Program-made: the position numbers and the translations under genes
Notes under the pieces: generated by a model
The model's database searches: none
The model's input: the letters and a program-made list of their open reading frames with translations, nothing else
Told to the model about the DNA's origin: nothing
Shown: in pieces, positions 1-8,968 of the stretch
Layout: every line of letters starts with the position of its first letter
Position numbering within the stretch: the first letter of the stretch is position 1
Assembly (NCBI GenBank): GCA_016234535.1
Contig: JACRBH010000034.1
Location: 1-32,668 of the forward strand
Origin: Chloroflexota bacterium
Lineage (GTDB): Bacteria; Chloroflexota; Anaerolineae; Anaerolineales; Villigracilaceae
Length of the DNA: 32,668 nt
Reading direction: 5' to 3'

Positions 1-3000
1 ATTATGCGGTTCACCTGCGATGGGTGTGGCTGTTGTCCAACGCGAGGCAGGTAAAGTGGCGGTGGGGATAAAGGCTGGGGTGGATGTGGGTGTGGCCGTG
101 GGAGGCAGCACATCCGAAACGCGCAGGCGGACTTCATCAATGAAAATGGTGACGTTGTCTGCGCTCCCGCCCGTCACAGCCGACCCGGCGATACGCACCT
201 GCGCCGCATTGACTCTTGCTACTGTATTCAAAACAGAAGTGACAGGGACGGTCAGGGTGGTCAAAGTGGACGGAGGCTGCCCTTCAATTGGAGTCACTGG
301 AAGAAACTTAAGGGTGTAGACAGTACACCATCCGAATGTACAGGCGGGATTGGTATTATCAAACACCTGAATGTAGTAAGTATCATTCACCCAGTTGGTC
401 ATATAAAAGCGCAAATCAAGGTCCACACTTGCTACGGCTGTGAGCGTGGTATTGTCTATCGCATTAAAAGTCCAGGAATTCAAAGTGGTGGAACCGAAGG
501 GTCCCGTGGAACTGGCAGTCAGATCATTAAATATCTTGTCAATGCTATTCGCCGGGGAGGTAATCGCAAATGTGGATGATTGGGAAGCGCCCCAAAGATC
601 CTGGGATGCCAAAGCGATCACACCGCCATCCGCAGTGGCAGTTGGCACGATCCACGGCGTGGGAGTGGGAAGCACCGGGCCGATATAAGCCAGGGCATCA
701 AATGCATGTACAACGCCATAGCCATAGAACGGATCCTGCCCGGGCGCGCCAAGGTCCGCTGCGCCGCCCAACAAAGCGGAGCGCAGCGTGTACACGTCGG
801 AGAACTGGGGCTGGCCTGCCAGCAAGGCCGCCACACCTGAGACCTGAGCCGAAGACATGGATGTGCCGGAGAAAGTGCTGAATGAACCGCCCGCAGTCGT
901 GGAATAGATTCCGACGCCGGGCGCAGAAAGGCTGATATGCTCGCCGCTGGAGGAAAAGGATGCCCAACTCATACCACTATCCACCGCGCTGACGGCGATC
1001 ACGCTCGGGTAACCAGCCGGGTAATAGGTTGTGGCATTTCCGCTATTGCCGCCCGCCGCGATAACAAGCACATTGTGAGCAAGGGCGTAATTAACCGCAT
1101 TTTGCAGAAGCTCACTGGAACCGGTACCGCCGAAACCAAGGTTGATGATGCGCGCGCCCATGTCGGTGGCGTAAACAATACCTTCGGCCGCCTGGGCATA
1201 AGTACCAACTCCATTGTGATCGAGTATCTTGACCGGCAGGATGCGCGCATTGGGAGCGACACCGGCAATACCAAGGCTGTTGTTAACAGAAGCGCCAATG
1301 ATGCCGGCCAGTTGCGTGCCATGTCCCTGATTATCGTTGACATCATTATTGCCAGACACCATGTTCCAGCCCTGCCAGTCATCCACATACCCATTGCCGT
1401 CATCATCAATGCCGTTGGATTTTTTATCAGCGCCGGCAGTATCAGTTCCAACTTCACCGGCATTCTGCCAGATGGAATTGGCAAGGTCCGGGTGATTGAT
1501 ATCCACACCGGTATCGATCACTGCCACCAAAACTTCCTGCATACTTGGCAGGGCATCCCAAGTCTGGGGTACTTGAATATCCCAAAGGTTGGGTTGTTGT
1601 GAGAAACCCGGGTCATTGGGTGTGCCCGCCATTTCGACCAGGTAGTTGGGTTCGATAAATTCAACGCCGGGGTTATTCTTCAAAGTGTTCAGCACAACAC
1701 TAAGCTGCGCCGATTCGAGATTCACCACCAGCGTGTCAAGTGAGTCCACCAAAGCACCATCCCGCTTCAAATTGACGTTGAGTCCCTCCAGTGCCGCAAC
1801 AACAGCAGCGCGATGCTGCGGGTCGATCTTGAGCAGTACTTCATCCTGGATGTGGGGGGAGACAAGTTGTTGGGCGACACTTTGATCTATGATAAGTGGA
1901 ACGATCTCCGGAGTCACAGACAGGTCAATCGTCGGGAGGGCTGTTCCTGTTAAAGCAGGATCAACTGTCGGGGTGGCTGATGCGGTCCCGTCCCATGTGG
2001 CAGTCGGCAGCGGGGTTAAGGTCGGTGTCGGCGTTGGAGCCGGCAGATTGTAGATGATGCGGGTGGCTTCTTCAATCTGGCTGGCAGTCGGAAGTTCGAC
2101 ATCGCCCCCGGTCGTGATGATGTGTTCGACATAATCAACGGCGCTGGTGCAGCCATCTTCATAATTCTTTGAAATATATTTCCAGCGTAACGGCTTTCTT
2201 TCCTTTAATGTGGCGCGCATGGCGCTGCTGGTACAACCGGGACCGGCATGATAGTTGGCTGCCGATAACTTCCAGGCTTCCTGCCATTCCATTTGATTTA
2301 TGGCGGCCTGCCCGGTCAGGTTCTTGACGATCTGGTCAACCTGGCGGAAGTTCGCCTTGAGAGCCGCCGCAAAAATCGAAATGCTTTTTTCGGCAACTTT
2401 AATATCCAAATTGTTGGAGCAGTTATAGCAATCAGCGCGCACCTGGATCAACGTTGCGCCGCGTAAAAACGCGCGCTCCGACGCGGTGATGCTGAGGTAA
2501 TCTTTTTTACACTTTTCTTTTTCGAGCGCCTGGTTACAAATCTTTTTAAAGAAGTTATTATTCCACATCAGGAGGGTATCGGTGCCATTCTCAGTAAGCT
2601 GGCCGATGCCATACTCCGGCGGCACGTGCTTCGATGACTGCGGCCACATCTGGCTTTCCTGAATGAGGAGATTCTTAAACATGGCCGCCGGGATCTGCTC
2701 TTCGATGGCGGCATTCAGGATAAGCTCATCGAAGCGATTTTGCCAGACGTAAACATACGGCATCGCCGCTGTCAGACCGCAGGGGCTGGCATATCCATTC
2801 ACCAATAAGGCGCTTCCGTTACATGAGCTGACATCCACATAACCGGCGGCAATCAACTTACCCGCCAGGTAGTTCAAGGGGCGGACAGTTTGCAAACCGG
2901 CGGCTGTAGTAGGAGTATCCAGCCATGATTTTGTTACAACAGTAGCAGTTACGGCTGCTGTTGCAGTTGCGGTTGGAACAGGAGTGGAGGTTATTTGAAC

Positions 3001-3330
3001 AAAACTATATTCGCCATTTTGCCAGCCTGTGGCAATGTCGCTTCCACATATCTGTGTGATTTCTTCGAGTGTGGGTTCGCCTTCATGCGTCACTTGAATC
3101 GTACAGGCGGTTTGCCCGTCACTGTTGCGGATCAAATTCCAGGAAAAGTCTGAGGAACCCGCAGCGGCGTTCATCACCTGACCGCCAAAGAGCAAGCTAA
3201 AACCAAGCACAACCAACAGGATGGCCTGGGGAACGATTCTAATTTTTGCCCGGAAGGTTGACAAAAACTTTCCAATGTTTGTGAACAATGGAAGCTTGCG
3301 GTCTCTGGACAATGTGCGGGAATATGGCAT
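1..3330 (-). CDS. Secreted subtilisin-like (S8) serine protease with an N-terminal lysozyme/transglycosylase-like segment; C-terminus cut by window edge
   Basis: The frame is open without a stop from the ATG at 3330 to base 1 (1110 codons), so the 3' end is missing. A hydrophobic signal segment spans residues about 32-50. Residues about 195-330 resemble a lysozyme-like/SLT fold: LIQESQMWP (E225 as candidate catalytic Glu), then EYGIGQLTENGTD. A Pro/Thr linker follows, then an I9-like propeptide (about 485-570) and a peptidase S8 domain. That domain has a complete triad: D606 in VAVIDTGVD, H670 in NQGHGTQLAG and S824 in SGTSMSSAQVSG, plus oxyanion N762 in AAGGNSGN. An acidic NGIDDDGNGYVDD stretch before H670 is typical of calcium-dependent subtilases. 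The C-terminal part is beta-rich with PTATPTSTP linkers, as in exported Chloroflexota proteins. The protease call is firm. The transglycosylase-like call rests on motif resemblance only. It is the last gene after the cytochrome operon, behind its own leader. Confidence 0.9.
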   Translation of the reverse strand, partial: MPYSRTLSRDRKLPLFTNIGKFLSTFRAKIRIVPQAILLVVLGFSLLFGGQVMNAAAGSSDFSWNLIRNSDGQTACTIQVTHEGEPTLEEITQICGSDIATGWQNGEYSFVQITSTPVPTATATAAVTATVVTKSWLDTPTTAAGLQTVRPLNYLAGKLIAAGYVDVSSCNGSALLVNGYASPCGLTAAMPYVYVWQNRFDELILNAAIEEQIPAAMFKNLLIQESQMWPQSSKHVPPEYGIGQLTENGTDTLLMWNNNFFKKICNQALEKEKCKKDYLSITASERAFLRGATLIQVRADCYNCSNNLDIKVAEKSISIFAAALKANFRQVDQIVKNLTGQAAINQMEWQEAWKLSAANYHAGPGCTSSAMRATLKERKPLRWKYISKNYEDGCTSAVDYVEHIITTGGDVELPTASQIEEATRIIYNLPAPTPTPTLTPLPTATWDGTASATPTVDPALTGTALPTIDLSVTPEIVPLIIDQSVAQQLVSPHIQDEVLLKIDPQHRAAVVAALEGLNVNLKRDGALVDSLDTLVVNLESAQLSVVLNTLKNNPGVEFIEPNYLVEMAGTPNDPGFSQQPNLWDIQVPQTWDALPSMQEVLVAVIDTGVDINHPDLANSIWQNAGEVGTDTAGADKKSNGIDDDGNGYVDDWQGWNMVSGNNDVNDNQGHGTQLAGIIGASVNNSLGIAGVAPNARILPVKILDHNGVGTYAQAAEGIVYATDMGARIINLGFGGTGSSELLQNAVNYALAHNVLVIAAGGNSGNATTYYPAGYPSVIAVSAVDSGMSWASFSSSGEHISLSAPGVGIYSTTAGGSFSTFSGTSMSSAQVSGVAALLAGQPQFSDVYTLRSALLGGAADLGAPGQDPFYGYGVVHAFDALAYIGPVLPTPTPWIVPTATADGGVIALASQDLWGASQSSTFAITSPANSIDKIFNDLTASSTGPFGSTTLNSWTFNAIDNTTLTAVASVDLDLRFYMTNWVNDTYYIQVFDNTNPACTFGWCTVYTLKFLPVTPIEGQPPSTLTTLTVPVTSVLNTVARVNAAQVRIAGSAVTGGSADNVTIFIDEVRLRVSDVLPPTATPTSTPAFIPTATLPASRWTTATPIAGEPHN

Positions 3331-3453
3331 TTTTTATTTCACTTTATTGCATGGTTAGGGCGGTAATTATAATGGCCGTCTGTTCGTTGAAGTATTATTT
3401 TAAGTAATGGTTCAATAATTGCCATAAAAGAAAAAAGATCAAAAATATAAAAC

Positions 3454-3511
3454 AAGGATATGGAGGAGGGAGCGCTATGATGCGGGCTGTGATGCCTCGC
3501 TCCATATCCTT
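3454..3511 (-). terminator. Hairpin with 12-bp perfect stem and T-rich tail upstream of the S8 protease
   Basis: The arms AAGGATATGGAG (3454-3465) and CTCCATATCCTT (3500-3511) are perfect reverse complements around a 34-base loop. On the minus strand the hairpin is followed by TTGTTTTATATTTTTG, which fits a Rho-independent terminator or an attenuator for the protease. The loop is longer than in a standard terminator. Confidence 0.6.
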
Positions 3512-3632
3512 ATGTAGGTTTTGCCGTAAAAGCCGCATGTCATCCTGTTACGGACCCTGGGAACAGAAGACATACGAAAGCTTTCAAAAACAGAGGTGAG
3601 TGCTTTTCACGACTTAACCTGTGTTACGAGAA

Positions 3633-3657
3633 GGGAGGGCGTGGGCAACACCCTCCC
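3633..3657 (-). terminator. GC-rich hairpin just after the hexaheme cytochrome gene
   Basis: GGGAGGG (3633-3639) pairs with CCCTCCC (3651-3657), and inner bases extend the stem to about 10 bp with a five-base loop. It lies 20 bases past the stop codon on the minus strand. The following bases (TTCTCGTAAC) are a weak T-tract, so it may act as an mRNA 3'-end stabiliser rather than a full terminator. Confidence 0.5.
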
Positions 3658-3676
3658 CTGAAGACTTGGAACTGAC

Positions 3677-5098
3677 TTACGGGCCAACTACGAAGTTAAC
3701 ATTGCCGGCATGGCAGCGCAGACACATCGAGCGGTTGTCCATGCGCAGCAGAACGCTGCCGGTCGCCTCAGAGGCGGCGGTGGCAAGCGTGCTCATTGTA
3801 GCAGTTGTGCCGTGAGATACGTGGCAGGCTGTGCAAGCGCGGCTGACGGAAGTTCCAGCACCAGCGGCAGTTGCACCGTCACTGGAGAGACGGATATCGC
3901 CGGAAGCATGGCGGTACATATAGGTGGTATCGCCGCTATCGCCATTGTCGCCCCAACCAGTGATCAAGCCTGTTGTCGTACTGACAACGGCCTGGCAGCG
4001 GATTGGATCAACGGGGTGGAGATAGGGAGCAACGCCATCGGCATCCGGTTGGTAGGGGAGGAAGAGGGGACTGCCGGTATAGGGAGGAGTTGTACCGTTG
4101 AGGGGGTGACCGCAGTACATGCTCACCTCATTGGCATTGCGTAGACGGCTGTTGTTGAAATAGCGGTCATGGCACTGGGCACAGAAGAAGGCTTCATTTA
4201 TGGCAGCCGGGATGTAGGTCTGGGCTTCAGTTGCGGTGACGTTCTTCAGGTTGTAAACGTTGTTGACGTTGCCAGCAGCGTAATCACCCACAGCGAAAGC
4301 GCCGGTGGTGCCAAGGGTATACCATTCGGTACCATTCGTGGCAAAGTAATCTGGAACCGTCCAACCAGAGGTTGTGCCACTCACAGGGAAGGCACCGCCG
4401 CTCCAGTTAACCGCAGAGGCCGGGGCTGTGAAACCACCCGAGCCATTGGGTTGCCAGCGCAACAGACGATAGGAAGCGACCTTGACCGTACAAGCCTCTG
4501 TTACAGGGTTGGCGGCCAGGAGGGTCGTGTTACAAATCTGGGTCTGTGTGGTCAGGTTGGTGAAACCGGAGGTACCGTGCGGGTTATGGCAGGAGGTACA
4601 TTCGAGGATCAATGAGCCATTGGGGGTATTAACCGCGCCGGAACCCCAAACAGTGCCGGTAGCCCCCACTCCGTGAGTCGAAGTGGTTATCCTGGATACG
4701 GCATTGAAGGCAGGGTTGGCTGTGGTTGCACCGCTCCAGGTTGTAGCCATGAGGGCATTGGTAAAGCCGCCGCCGAAGAGGGAGGCACCATCGGTACCTT
4801 CAACTTTGGCATTCGCTCCACCGCCTGTGTAGGCATTGGAACCAGCCTGAGTATAAACACCGTCTTGCACGTTGGTGCCTGCGCCGCTGCCATCATGGCA
4901 GGACATGCAGAGGGCATGCTCATCAAGAATGAGCAGTGAATCGCTGCCGACCTTGGCCGAGTGGGCGCGGTGACAACCGGCGCACGCATCCGTAGTGGCT
5001 GCAAAGCCGCCGTGGGGGCCGTTATCGGCCATGGCGACTGTGGCAAGGGCTAAGACCAAAATCAAGCCCAAAACCAAAGCGAACAAAAGTTTCTTCAT
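3677..5098 (-). CDS. Secreted hexaheme c-type cytochrome (doubled-CXXCH type)
   Basis: I chose the ATG at 5098 (473 aa). AAGGAG lies 10 bases before it, whereas the upstream in-frame ATG at 5107 is only one base from that Shine-Dalgarno. A signal peptide (KKLLFALVLGLILVLALA) ends at a likely AMA cleavage site. Six CxxCH motifs bind covalent heme: CAGCH (39-43), CMSCH (64-68), CTSCH (167-171), CAQCH (306-310), CTACH (422-426) and CLRCH (459-463). Several are followed by HG or HS pairs as in doubled-CXXCH families. Long Gly/Ser/Thr-rich stretches separate the heme pairs, unlike compact periplasmic cytochromes. No C-terminal anchor is visible, so the product is probably released or surface-associated. 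As last gene of the redox operon it could be the terminal extracellular electron carrier (inference). Confidence 0.88.
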   Translation of the reverse strand: MKKLLFALVLGLILVLALATVAMADNGPHGGFAATTDACAGCHRAHSAKVGSDSLLILDEHALCMSCHDGSGAGTNVQDGVYTQAGSNAYTGGGANAKVEGTDGASLFGGGFTNALMATTWSGATTANPAFNAVSRITTSTHGVGATGTVWGSGAVNTPNGSLILECTSCHNPHGTSGFTNLTTQTQICNTTLLAANPVTEACTVKVASYRLLRWQPNGSGGFTAPASAVNWSGGAFPVSGTTSGWTVPDYFATNGTEWYTLGTTGAFAVGDYAAGNVNNVYNLKNVTATEAQTYIPAAINEAFFCAQCHDRYFNNSRLRNANEVSMYCGHPLNGTTPPYTGSPLFLPYQPDADGVAPYLHPVDPIRCQAVVSTTTGLITGWGDNGDSGDTTYMYRHASGDIRLSSDGATAAGAGTSVSRACTACHVSHGTTATMSTLATAASEATGSVLLRMDNRSMCLRCHAGNVNFVVGP

Positions 5099-5242
5099 AT
5101 CGAACATTCTCCTTAAAAATAGTGTCGTACAAGTTTCGATCAGGGTCCGTAGTATTGCTTTGTTGCGGAGCTCACCTCCAAAAGTTGATTAGGGACGAAG
5201 GTGTCCCATCTTTCACAGCGTCAGGTTTGCTTTCCCATGACA

Positions 5243-6463
5243 CTAGTAAGACCAAATTTGAATACGATTGTTTTCGCGGTCAGCGATATACAGCCGTCCT
5301 GTTGCATCGATACAGATGTCGATCGGGTAATTGAATTCGCCTTCCAAAGAACCATACACGCCAAAGTTATAAAGGAAGGCTGGTTCAACACCCGAGACAT
5401 CGTAAACACGAACATATTGTCCAACGGCATCCACCACATGCAGGTGGTCCTTGGCATCCATCCACACACCACGCGGCAGGTTCAGCGAATCCTCGGTGGA
5501 GCCAAAACCGAAGAAGGTTTTATATTGCATATCCACCGTCCATGCTGATATGCGGCCGTTATTGCCGTCAGAGACATAGAAATTGCCAAGCTTGTCAGTA
5601 ACCACGCTATTCGGAAACGACAGTTGGCCGGGATCCTTGCCTTCCACGCCAAACTCCCTAACCTGCGGATTAAAACTCTGCCAGTTTGTGCCGGCCAGGT
5701 CTGCCGCAGAGTAGATCAGCACACCATGCTTGCCGGCAGTGATGTTAGTTATCATCAAATTACCATTTGGATCAAAACGAATTCCAAGCGGCGACCATTG
5801 GGATTGATCCGGTCCCGCCTTGCTGGTGGCGGTCTGACCGGGTAATTTGTAATCGACTGTTTTGCTTGTATTGTTGTAGTAATAGAGCGTGCCTAATGGA
5901 ACACTGCCGTTATTCTTACCTGCAACGAACTCGCTCAACGTTATATCTTTGGCGATGATACCGTCCAGGAATACACCTTCCGCATCGAAGATGGCGATTA
6001 CATTGTTATATGTATCATTCACAAAGACCCGTCCGCCGGCATCGATGGCAATATAAGTCGGCTTGCGGTTTGACTTGGTTGTGCCGGGAGGCGCAAAACT
6101 CTTGATGAAATTTCCGTCGCGGTCAAATATCTTGATAAGGCGTTCGCCTGCCGATTCGACCACATAGATGCGCTGTCCATCGGGGGATACCGCCACACCC
6201 ACAGGCGCATCCGCAGGAAAGGAGAGCTTGTATGTGGGAGGGTAGGCAACAGTTTGCGATACCGGCTCGGGCAGCATATCGGGGATCGGCCTGGGCTTGA
6301 GCAAATAACTAATGAAGAAATAGCCCACGCAGCACAAAAGCAGGAGGAGAAGCACGAGTAAAAACAGCAGTTTTCGGCGCTTGCGCTCTTCCTGTACTTC
6401 CTCGGCGGAAGGAACAGGATCGGGCGCATCTTTTGATTCAAGTTCGATGTCAGGGGTTGTCAT
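5243..6463 (-). CDS. Membrane-anchored NHL-repeat six-bladed beta-propeller protein
   Basis: The protein has 406 residues. A charged N-terminus (1-31) is followed by one strong transmembrane helix (about 32-54, KLLFLLVLLLLLLCC) and an exported domain. That domain has six NHL repeats, each with a G/P-xx-hydrophobic-D-xxG-x-hydrophobic-(Y/V) core, e.g. PVGVAVSPDGQRIYVVE, PTYIAIDAGGRVFVND and PIDICIDATGRLYIADREN. Six repeats make one closed propeller. NHL propellers usually act as protein-protein or ligand scaffolds. No heme motif and no catalytic residues are evident. It starts 11 bases after the TPR gene stop with AAGG upstream, and is followed by the hexaheme cytochrome. Its place among cytochromes suggests an assembly or docking role in the electron-transfer complex (inference). 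Confidence 0.87.
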   Translation of the reverse strand: MTTPDIELESKDAPDPVPSAEEVQEERKRRKLLFLLVLLLLLLCCVGYFFISYLLKPRPIPDMLPEPVSQTVAYPPTYKLSFPADAPVGVAVSPDGQRIYVVESAGERLIKIFDRDGNFIKSFAPPGTTKSNRKPTYIAIDAGGRVFVNDTYNNVIAIFDAEGVFLDGIIAKDITLSEFVAGKNNGSVPLGTLYYYNNTSKTVDYKLPGQTATSKAGPDQSQWSPLGIRFDPNGNLMITNITAGKHGVLIYSAADLAGTNWQSFNPQVREFGVEGKDPGQLSFPNSVVTDKLGNFYVSDGNNGRISAWTVDMQYKTFFGFGSTEDSLNLPRGVWMDAKDHLHVVDAVGQYVRVYDVSGVEPAFLYNFGVYGSLEGEFNYPIDICIDATGRLYIADRENNRIQIWSY

Positions 6464-6474
6464 GTTCAGTTACC

Positions 6475-7428
6475 TTATTTTTTTAATCCAGCTTCAACAC
6501 GCTGAATACCGATGGAAGCAGTGAAGTTGTTCGGATCAAGCTTCAGTGCGGTCTCGTAGGCGATTTTTGCATTAGGTAGATCACCAAGAGCCTCGTACAC
6601 ACGCCCGATGCCGGCAAATGTCAGCGGGAAATCAGGTCTGGCCTGGGCCGATTTAAGCAACAGGTCAAGCGCGCCCTGATAATCCTTTTTTGAATAGGCC
6701 ATCATCCCGCGCGCATAATTGGCGAGATCAGGCTCATTCAAAATATCATAGGTGGCAGCCATCGCATCGTATGCTTCAAGATAATCCGGCACAAAGGTGG
6801 TGGCCGCAATATACATATTAAGGGCTTTGTCATAATCTTTTATACCTGAATAAGCTGTGCCTAATTTGTACATGGCATCGGCATCAGTCTGACTCCAATC
6901 AACCGCATTCTCAAAAGGCTGAATGGCTTTTTCCGGCTGACCAAGCTGCATATAACTCTCGCCCAAATAATACGAAGCGGCCTGTAATTGCTTATCAAGC
7001 CCGGGCATTTCCTCATCCTTGCGGCTGTCAATAAACTTCTGGAGCGGCTCCAGAGCCATTTCAGGGTTACCGTTATTTGCGTAGGAAATTCCCAACACGA
7101 AGTAAACCCGCATTTCATCGGGATATTCCTTTTGCACCTGCAAAGCCTGGGCAGCGGCATCGTCAAAACGGCTGTAAAGCAGGTAGGTTTCAGAAAGCGC
7201 AAGACGGACATCCGGGTTGCCCGGATCGTCGCGCACCGCCTGTTCAGCCTCGGCAATTGTCTTCTCCTGCACCGGTTGCTGGGTACTGGCATAGCGGTCA
7301 AAATAGTAGTAAGTGCCAAAACTGACCGACCCGGCCACGATCAAGATCGCAACTAAAATAATGACCCGTTGCACTTGATAGGCACTCGAGAAAAGGCGGT
7401 CATTCAAAAGTTTAAAAAAGTTTTTCAT
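6475..7428 (-). CDS. Membrane-anchored tetratricopeptide-repeat (TPR) protein
   Basis: The protein has 317 residues. A transmembrane helix lies at about 22-43 (VIILVAILIVAGSVSFGTYY), followed by tandem TPR units along the rest: NPDVRLALSETYLLYSRFDD, MRVYFVLGISYANNGNPEMA, AASYYLGESYMQLGQPEKAI, ADAMYKLGTAYSGIKDYDKA, and more to the C-terminus. TPR superhelices bind partner proteins. No enzymatic motif is visible. AGGTGA lies about 10 bases before the ATG. Sitting between a NapC-type cytochrome and the NHL propeller, it probably helps assemble or hold together the redox complex or is needed for heme-protein maturation (inference). The domain call is firm and the specific role is not known. Confidence 0.88.
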   Translation of the reverse strand: MKNFFKLLNDRLFSSAYQVQRVIILVAILIVAGSVSFGTYYYFDRYASTQQPVQEKTIAEAEQAVRDDPGNPDVRLALSETYLLYSRFDDAAAQALQVQKEYPDEMRVYFVLGISYANNGNPEMALEPLQKFIDSRKDEEMPGLDKQLQAASYYLGESYMQLGQPEKAIQPFENAVDWSQTDADAMYKLGTAYSGIKDYDKALNMYIAATTFVPDYLEAYDAMAATYDILNEPDLANYARGMMAYSKKDYQGALDLLLKSAQARPDFPLTFAGIGRVYEALGDLPNAKIAYETALKLDPNNFTASIGIQRVEAGLKK

Positions 7429-7462
7429 TTTTTTCTTTCACCTGTAATGGCTTTATCCTTGT

Positions 7463-8968
7463 TTAGGGGTTTTTGAGCACGCCCGCCGGATGGCAGCGCG
7501 TACATGAAATATTTTGATGGCATGTATAGCAGACCTGTTCGCCTTTATCGCGATATTCATCTGCATGGGTATAGAGCATGTCTTCGGGGTGGGAAAGGTT
7601 ATGGCAGGCGCCGTTATTACAGAAGGACTGCCCATGGCAATTATAGCATTCCTGTTTTTCATCCTCTGTCACACTGCGATGATCAACCGTCCAGCGGAAA
7701 TTTGTATGCGATTCGGGAACGCCGCCGACGATAACCGGCGCCTCAACAAGCAGGTCAGTGCCCCGGCCGACAATTGGTACTGTATGACAAAGATTACATT
7801 CGCCGCTGATGGTATCCCCGCCGCCCCCGCCGTCGATAACCACATGCTTGTCATCGTGGCATCGGAAGCAACCCAGCGAAGGAGTGTGGCGTTCGTTGTT
7901 GGGATTGGTGTCCCAGGTCAGATTCATCTCGGGAAAATTGGAGGTGGAATACAGATCCTTGAGTGCCAAGAGCATGTCAACAACCTGCTTATCCTTTTCG
8001 CTCTTCGAGACAGATGCCATTGGCTGGGCGGCATAATATTCGTTAAGCCTGTCTATGGCGGCAAAGGCCTCATCGTTGGAGGAATAGGCCGTCTTCAATA
8101 TCTCCACAGCTTTCGAGCGGATAAAGGGTAAGTCAGGCGAGATCAAACCGTTGGTAATCGCCCTGTCCACCGCCTGCTCCGGATAAGGAATGTAATGCGC
8201 GGTGCGGTTATGGCAGTCAATACAATCCAGTTTGCGGATGGTGCCTTCGGCTTCAGCTTTCTCAACAAAAGCAGTCTGTCCCATGCCAACCAGATCGCGC
8301 GCAAAATATTCCTTCATGGAGCCGTCCGCCTGGCGGATACCGACCCAGGCGATAACCTGTCGTTGTTCATCGAGCGGAATATAATAAACTTCGCTGCTTA
8401 CGTGCCAGTGGATGCCGTCCCCGACTGCGCCAGTGCTGGTCTGTTTACCGCCCATCTTCAAAATTAACGTGGTTTGGATGGGAGTATTCGCCTTGTCGTC
8501 ATCATAATGGCGGATGGTCTTGACGATATTATCCTTGAAGGTGGTCGGTGAATGGCAGCCTTCGCAGGTTTCGCGTGCCGGGCGCAGGTTGTGTACCGGG
8601 CTTTTGATGGGGCGTGAATAGTTGCCGGTCATCTCGCCGATCAATTGTCGTGTGCCATCAATTTTGGATTGGATGAACGAAGCCGCACCCGGACCAACAT
8701 GACATTGCGCACATTCCACTTTCGCGTGCGGCGACGCTTGATAGCGCACCCATTGTGGGTCCATGGAGTGGCAAACGGTTCCACAAAACTCGGAACTTTC
8801 ACTATAGACAAAACCCTGTATTCCTCCGACCAGCAATCCCAAAGCCACAACAATAACTCCCAAAATACCAAGAGCCAGCTTTATTCTATGAGAGCGCTGG
8901 GTCAGGTCAATGGTAATGGTCGGCCAACCTTTTTTAATTCTTTCGCGGATCGATTTAAACATTGACAT
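7463..8968 (-). CDS. NapC/NirT-type membrane multiheme cytochrome c with extended C-terminus (about 10 heme sites)
   Basis: The protein has 501 residues. An N-terminal anchor helix (about 30-52) precedes a NapC/NirT-like head: FCGTVCHSMDPQW (CX3CH at 62-67, Met69), then CAQCH (86-90), CEGCH (135-139) and CIDCH (249-253). The C-terminal half adds CFRCH (367-371), CNLCH (391-395), CYNCH (441-445), CNNGACH (450-456, a CX4CH), CYTCH (480-484) and CTRCH (489-493). NapC/NrfH proteins take electrons from menaquinol and pass them to exported cytochromes. This one is more than twice as long as a classical tetraheme NapC. The ATG directly abuts the stop of the cytochrome b gene, with GGAAG about 10 bases upstream, so translation is coupled. 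An in-frame Met two codons later is an alternative start. Confidence 0.9.
   Translation of the reverse strand: MSMFKSIRERIKKGWPTITIDLTQRSHRIKLALGILGVIVVALGLLVGGIQGFVYSESSEFCGTVCHSMDPQWVRYQASPHAKVECAQCHVGPGAASFIQSKIDGTRQLIGEMTGNYSRPIKSPVHNLRPARETCEGCHSPTTFKDNIVKTIRHYDDDKANTPIQTTLILKMGGKQTSTGAVGDGIHWHVSSEVYYIPLDEQRQVIAWVGIRQADGSMKEYFARDLVGMGQTAFVEKAEAEGTIRKLDCIDCHNRTAHYIPYPEQAVDRAITNGLISPDLPFIRSKAVEILKTAYSSNDEAFAAIDRLNEYYAAQPMASVSKSEKDKQVVDMLLALKDLYSTSNFPEMNLTWDTNPNNERHTPSLGCFRCHDDKHVVIDGGGGGDTISGECNLCHTVPIVGRGTDLLVEAPVIVGGVPESHTNFRWTVDHRSVTEDEKQECYNCHGQSFCNNGACHNLSHPEDMLYTHADEYRDKGEQVCYTCHQNISCTRCHPAGVLKNP

Larger units (their letters stand above)
3331..3676 (-). other. 346-base intergenic leader between the hexaheme cytochrome and the S8 protease
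   Basis: No gene is seen here. Reading the minus strand, it holds a short GC-rich hairpin just after the cytochrome stop, then about 120 bases without clear coding. A long hairpin with a T-rich tail follows, then an AT-rich stretch containing TATAAT (3371-3366) about 40 bases before the protease ATG. No convincing -35 box was found for that TATAAT. The layout fits operon termination plus a separate protease promoter, or a transcribed leader with an attenuator. No known riboswitch class was recognised. Confidence 0.5.

Noticed and set aside
937..1602. A 221-codon plus-strand open frame across the protease region
   Set aside because: The minus-strand frame here encodes a complete subtilase catalytic domain with triad residues. 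The plus-strand frame has no family resemblance and is its antisense shadow.
5108..5242. Possible c-di-GMP-I riboswitch upstream of the hexaheme cytochrome (GCAAACC, then GAAAG, then GGGAC on the minus strand)
   Set aside because: The words resemble the class, but the expected stem between them does not form, GGGAC pairs instead with a nearby GTCCC, and the second conserved hairpin is missing.
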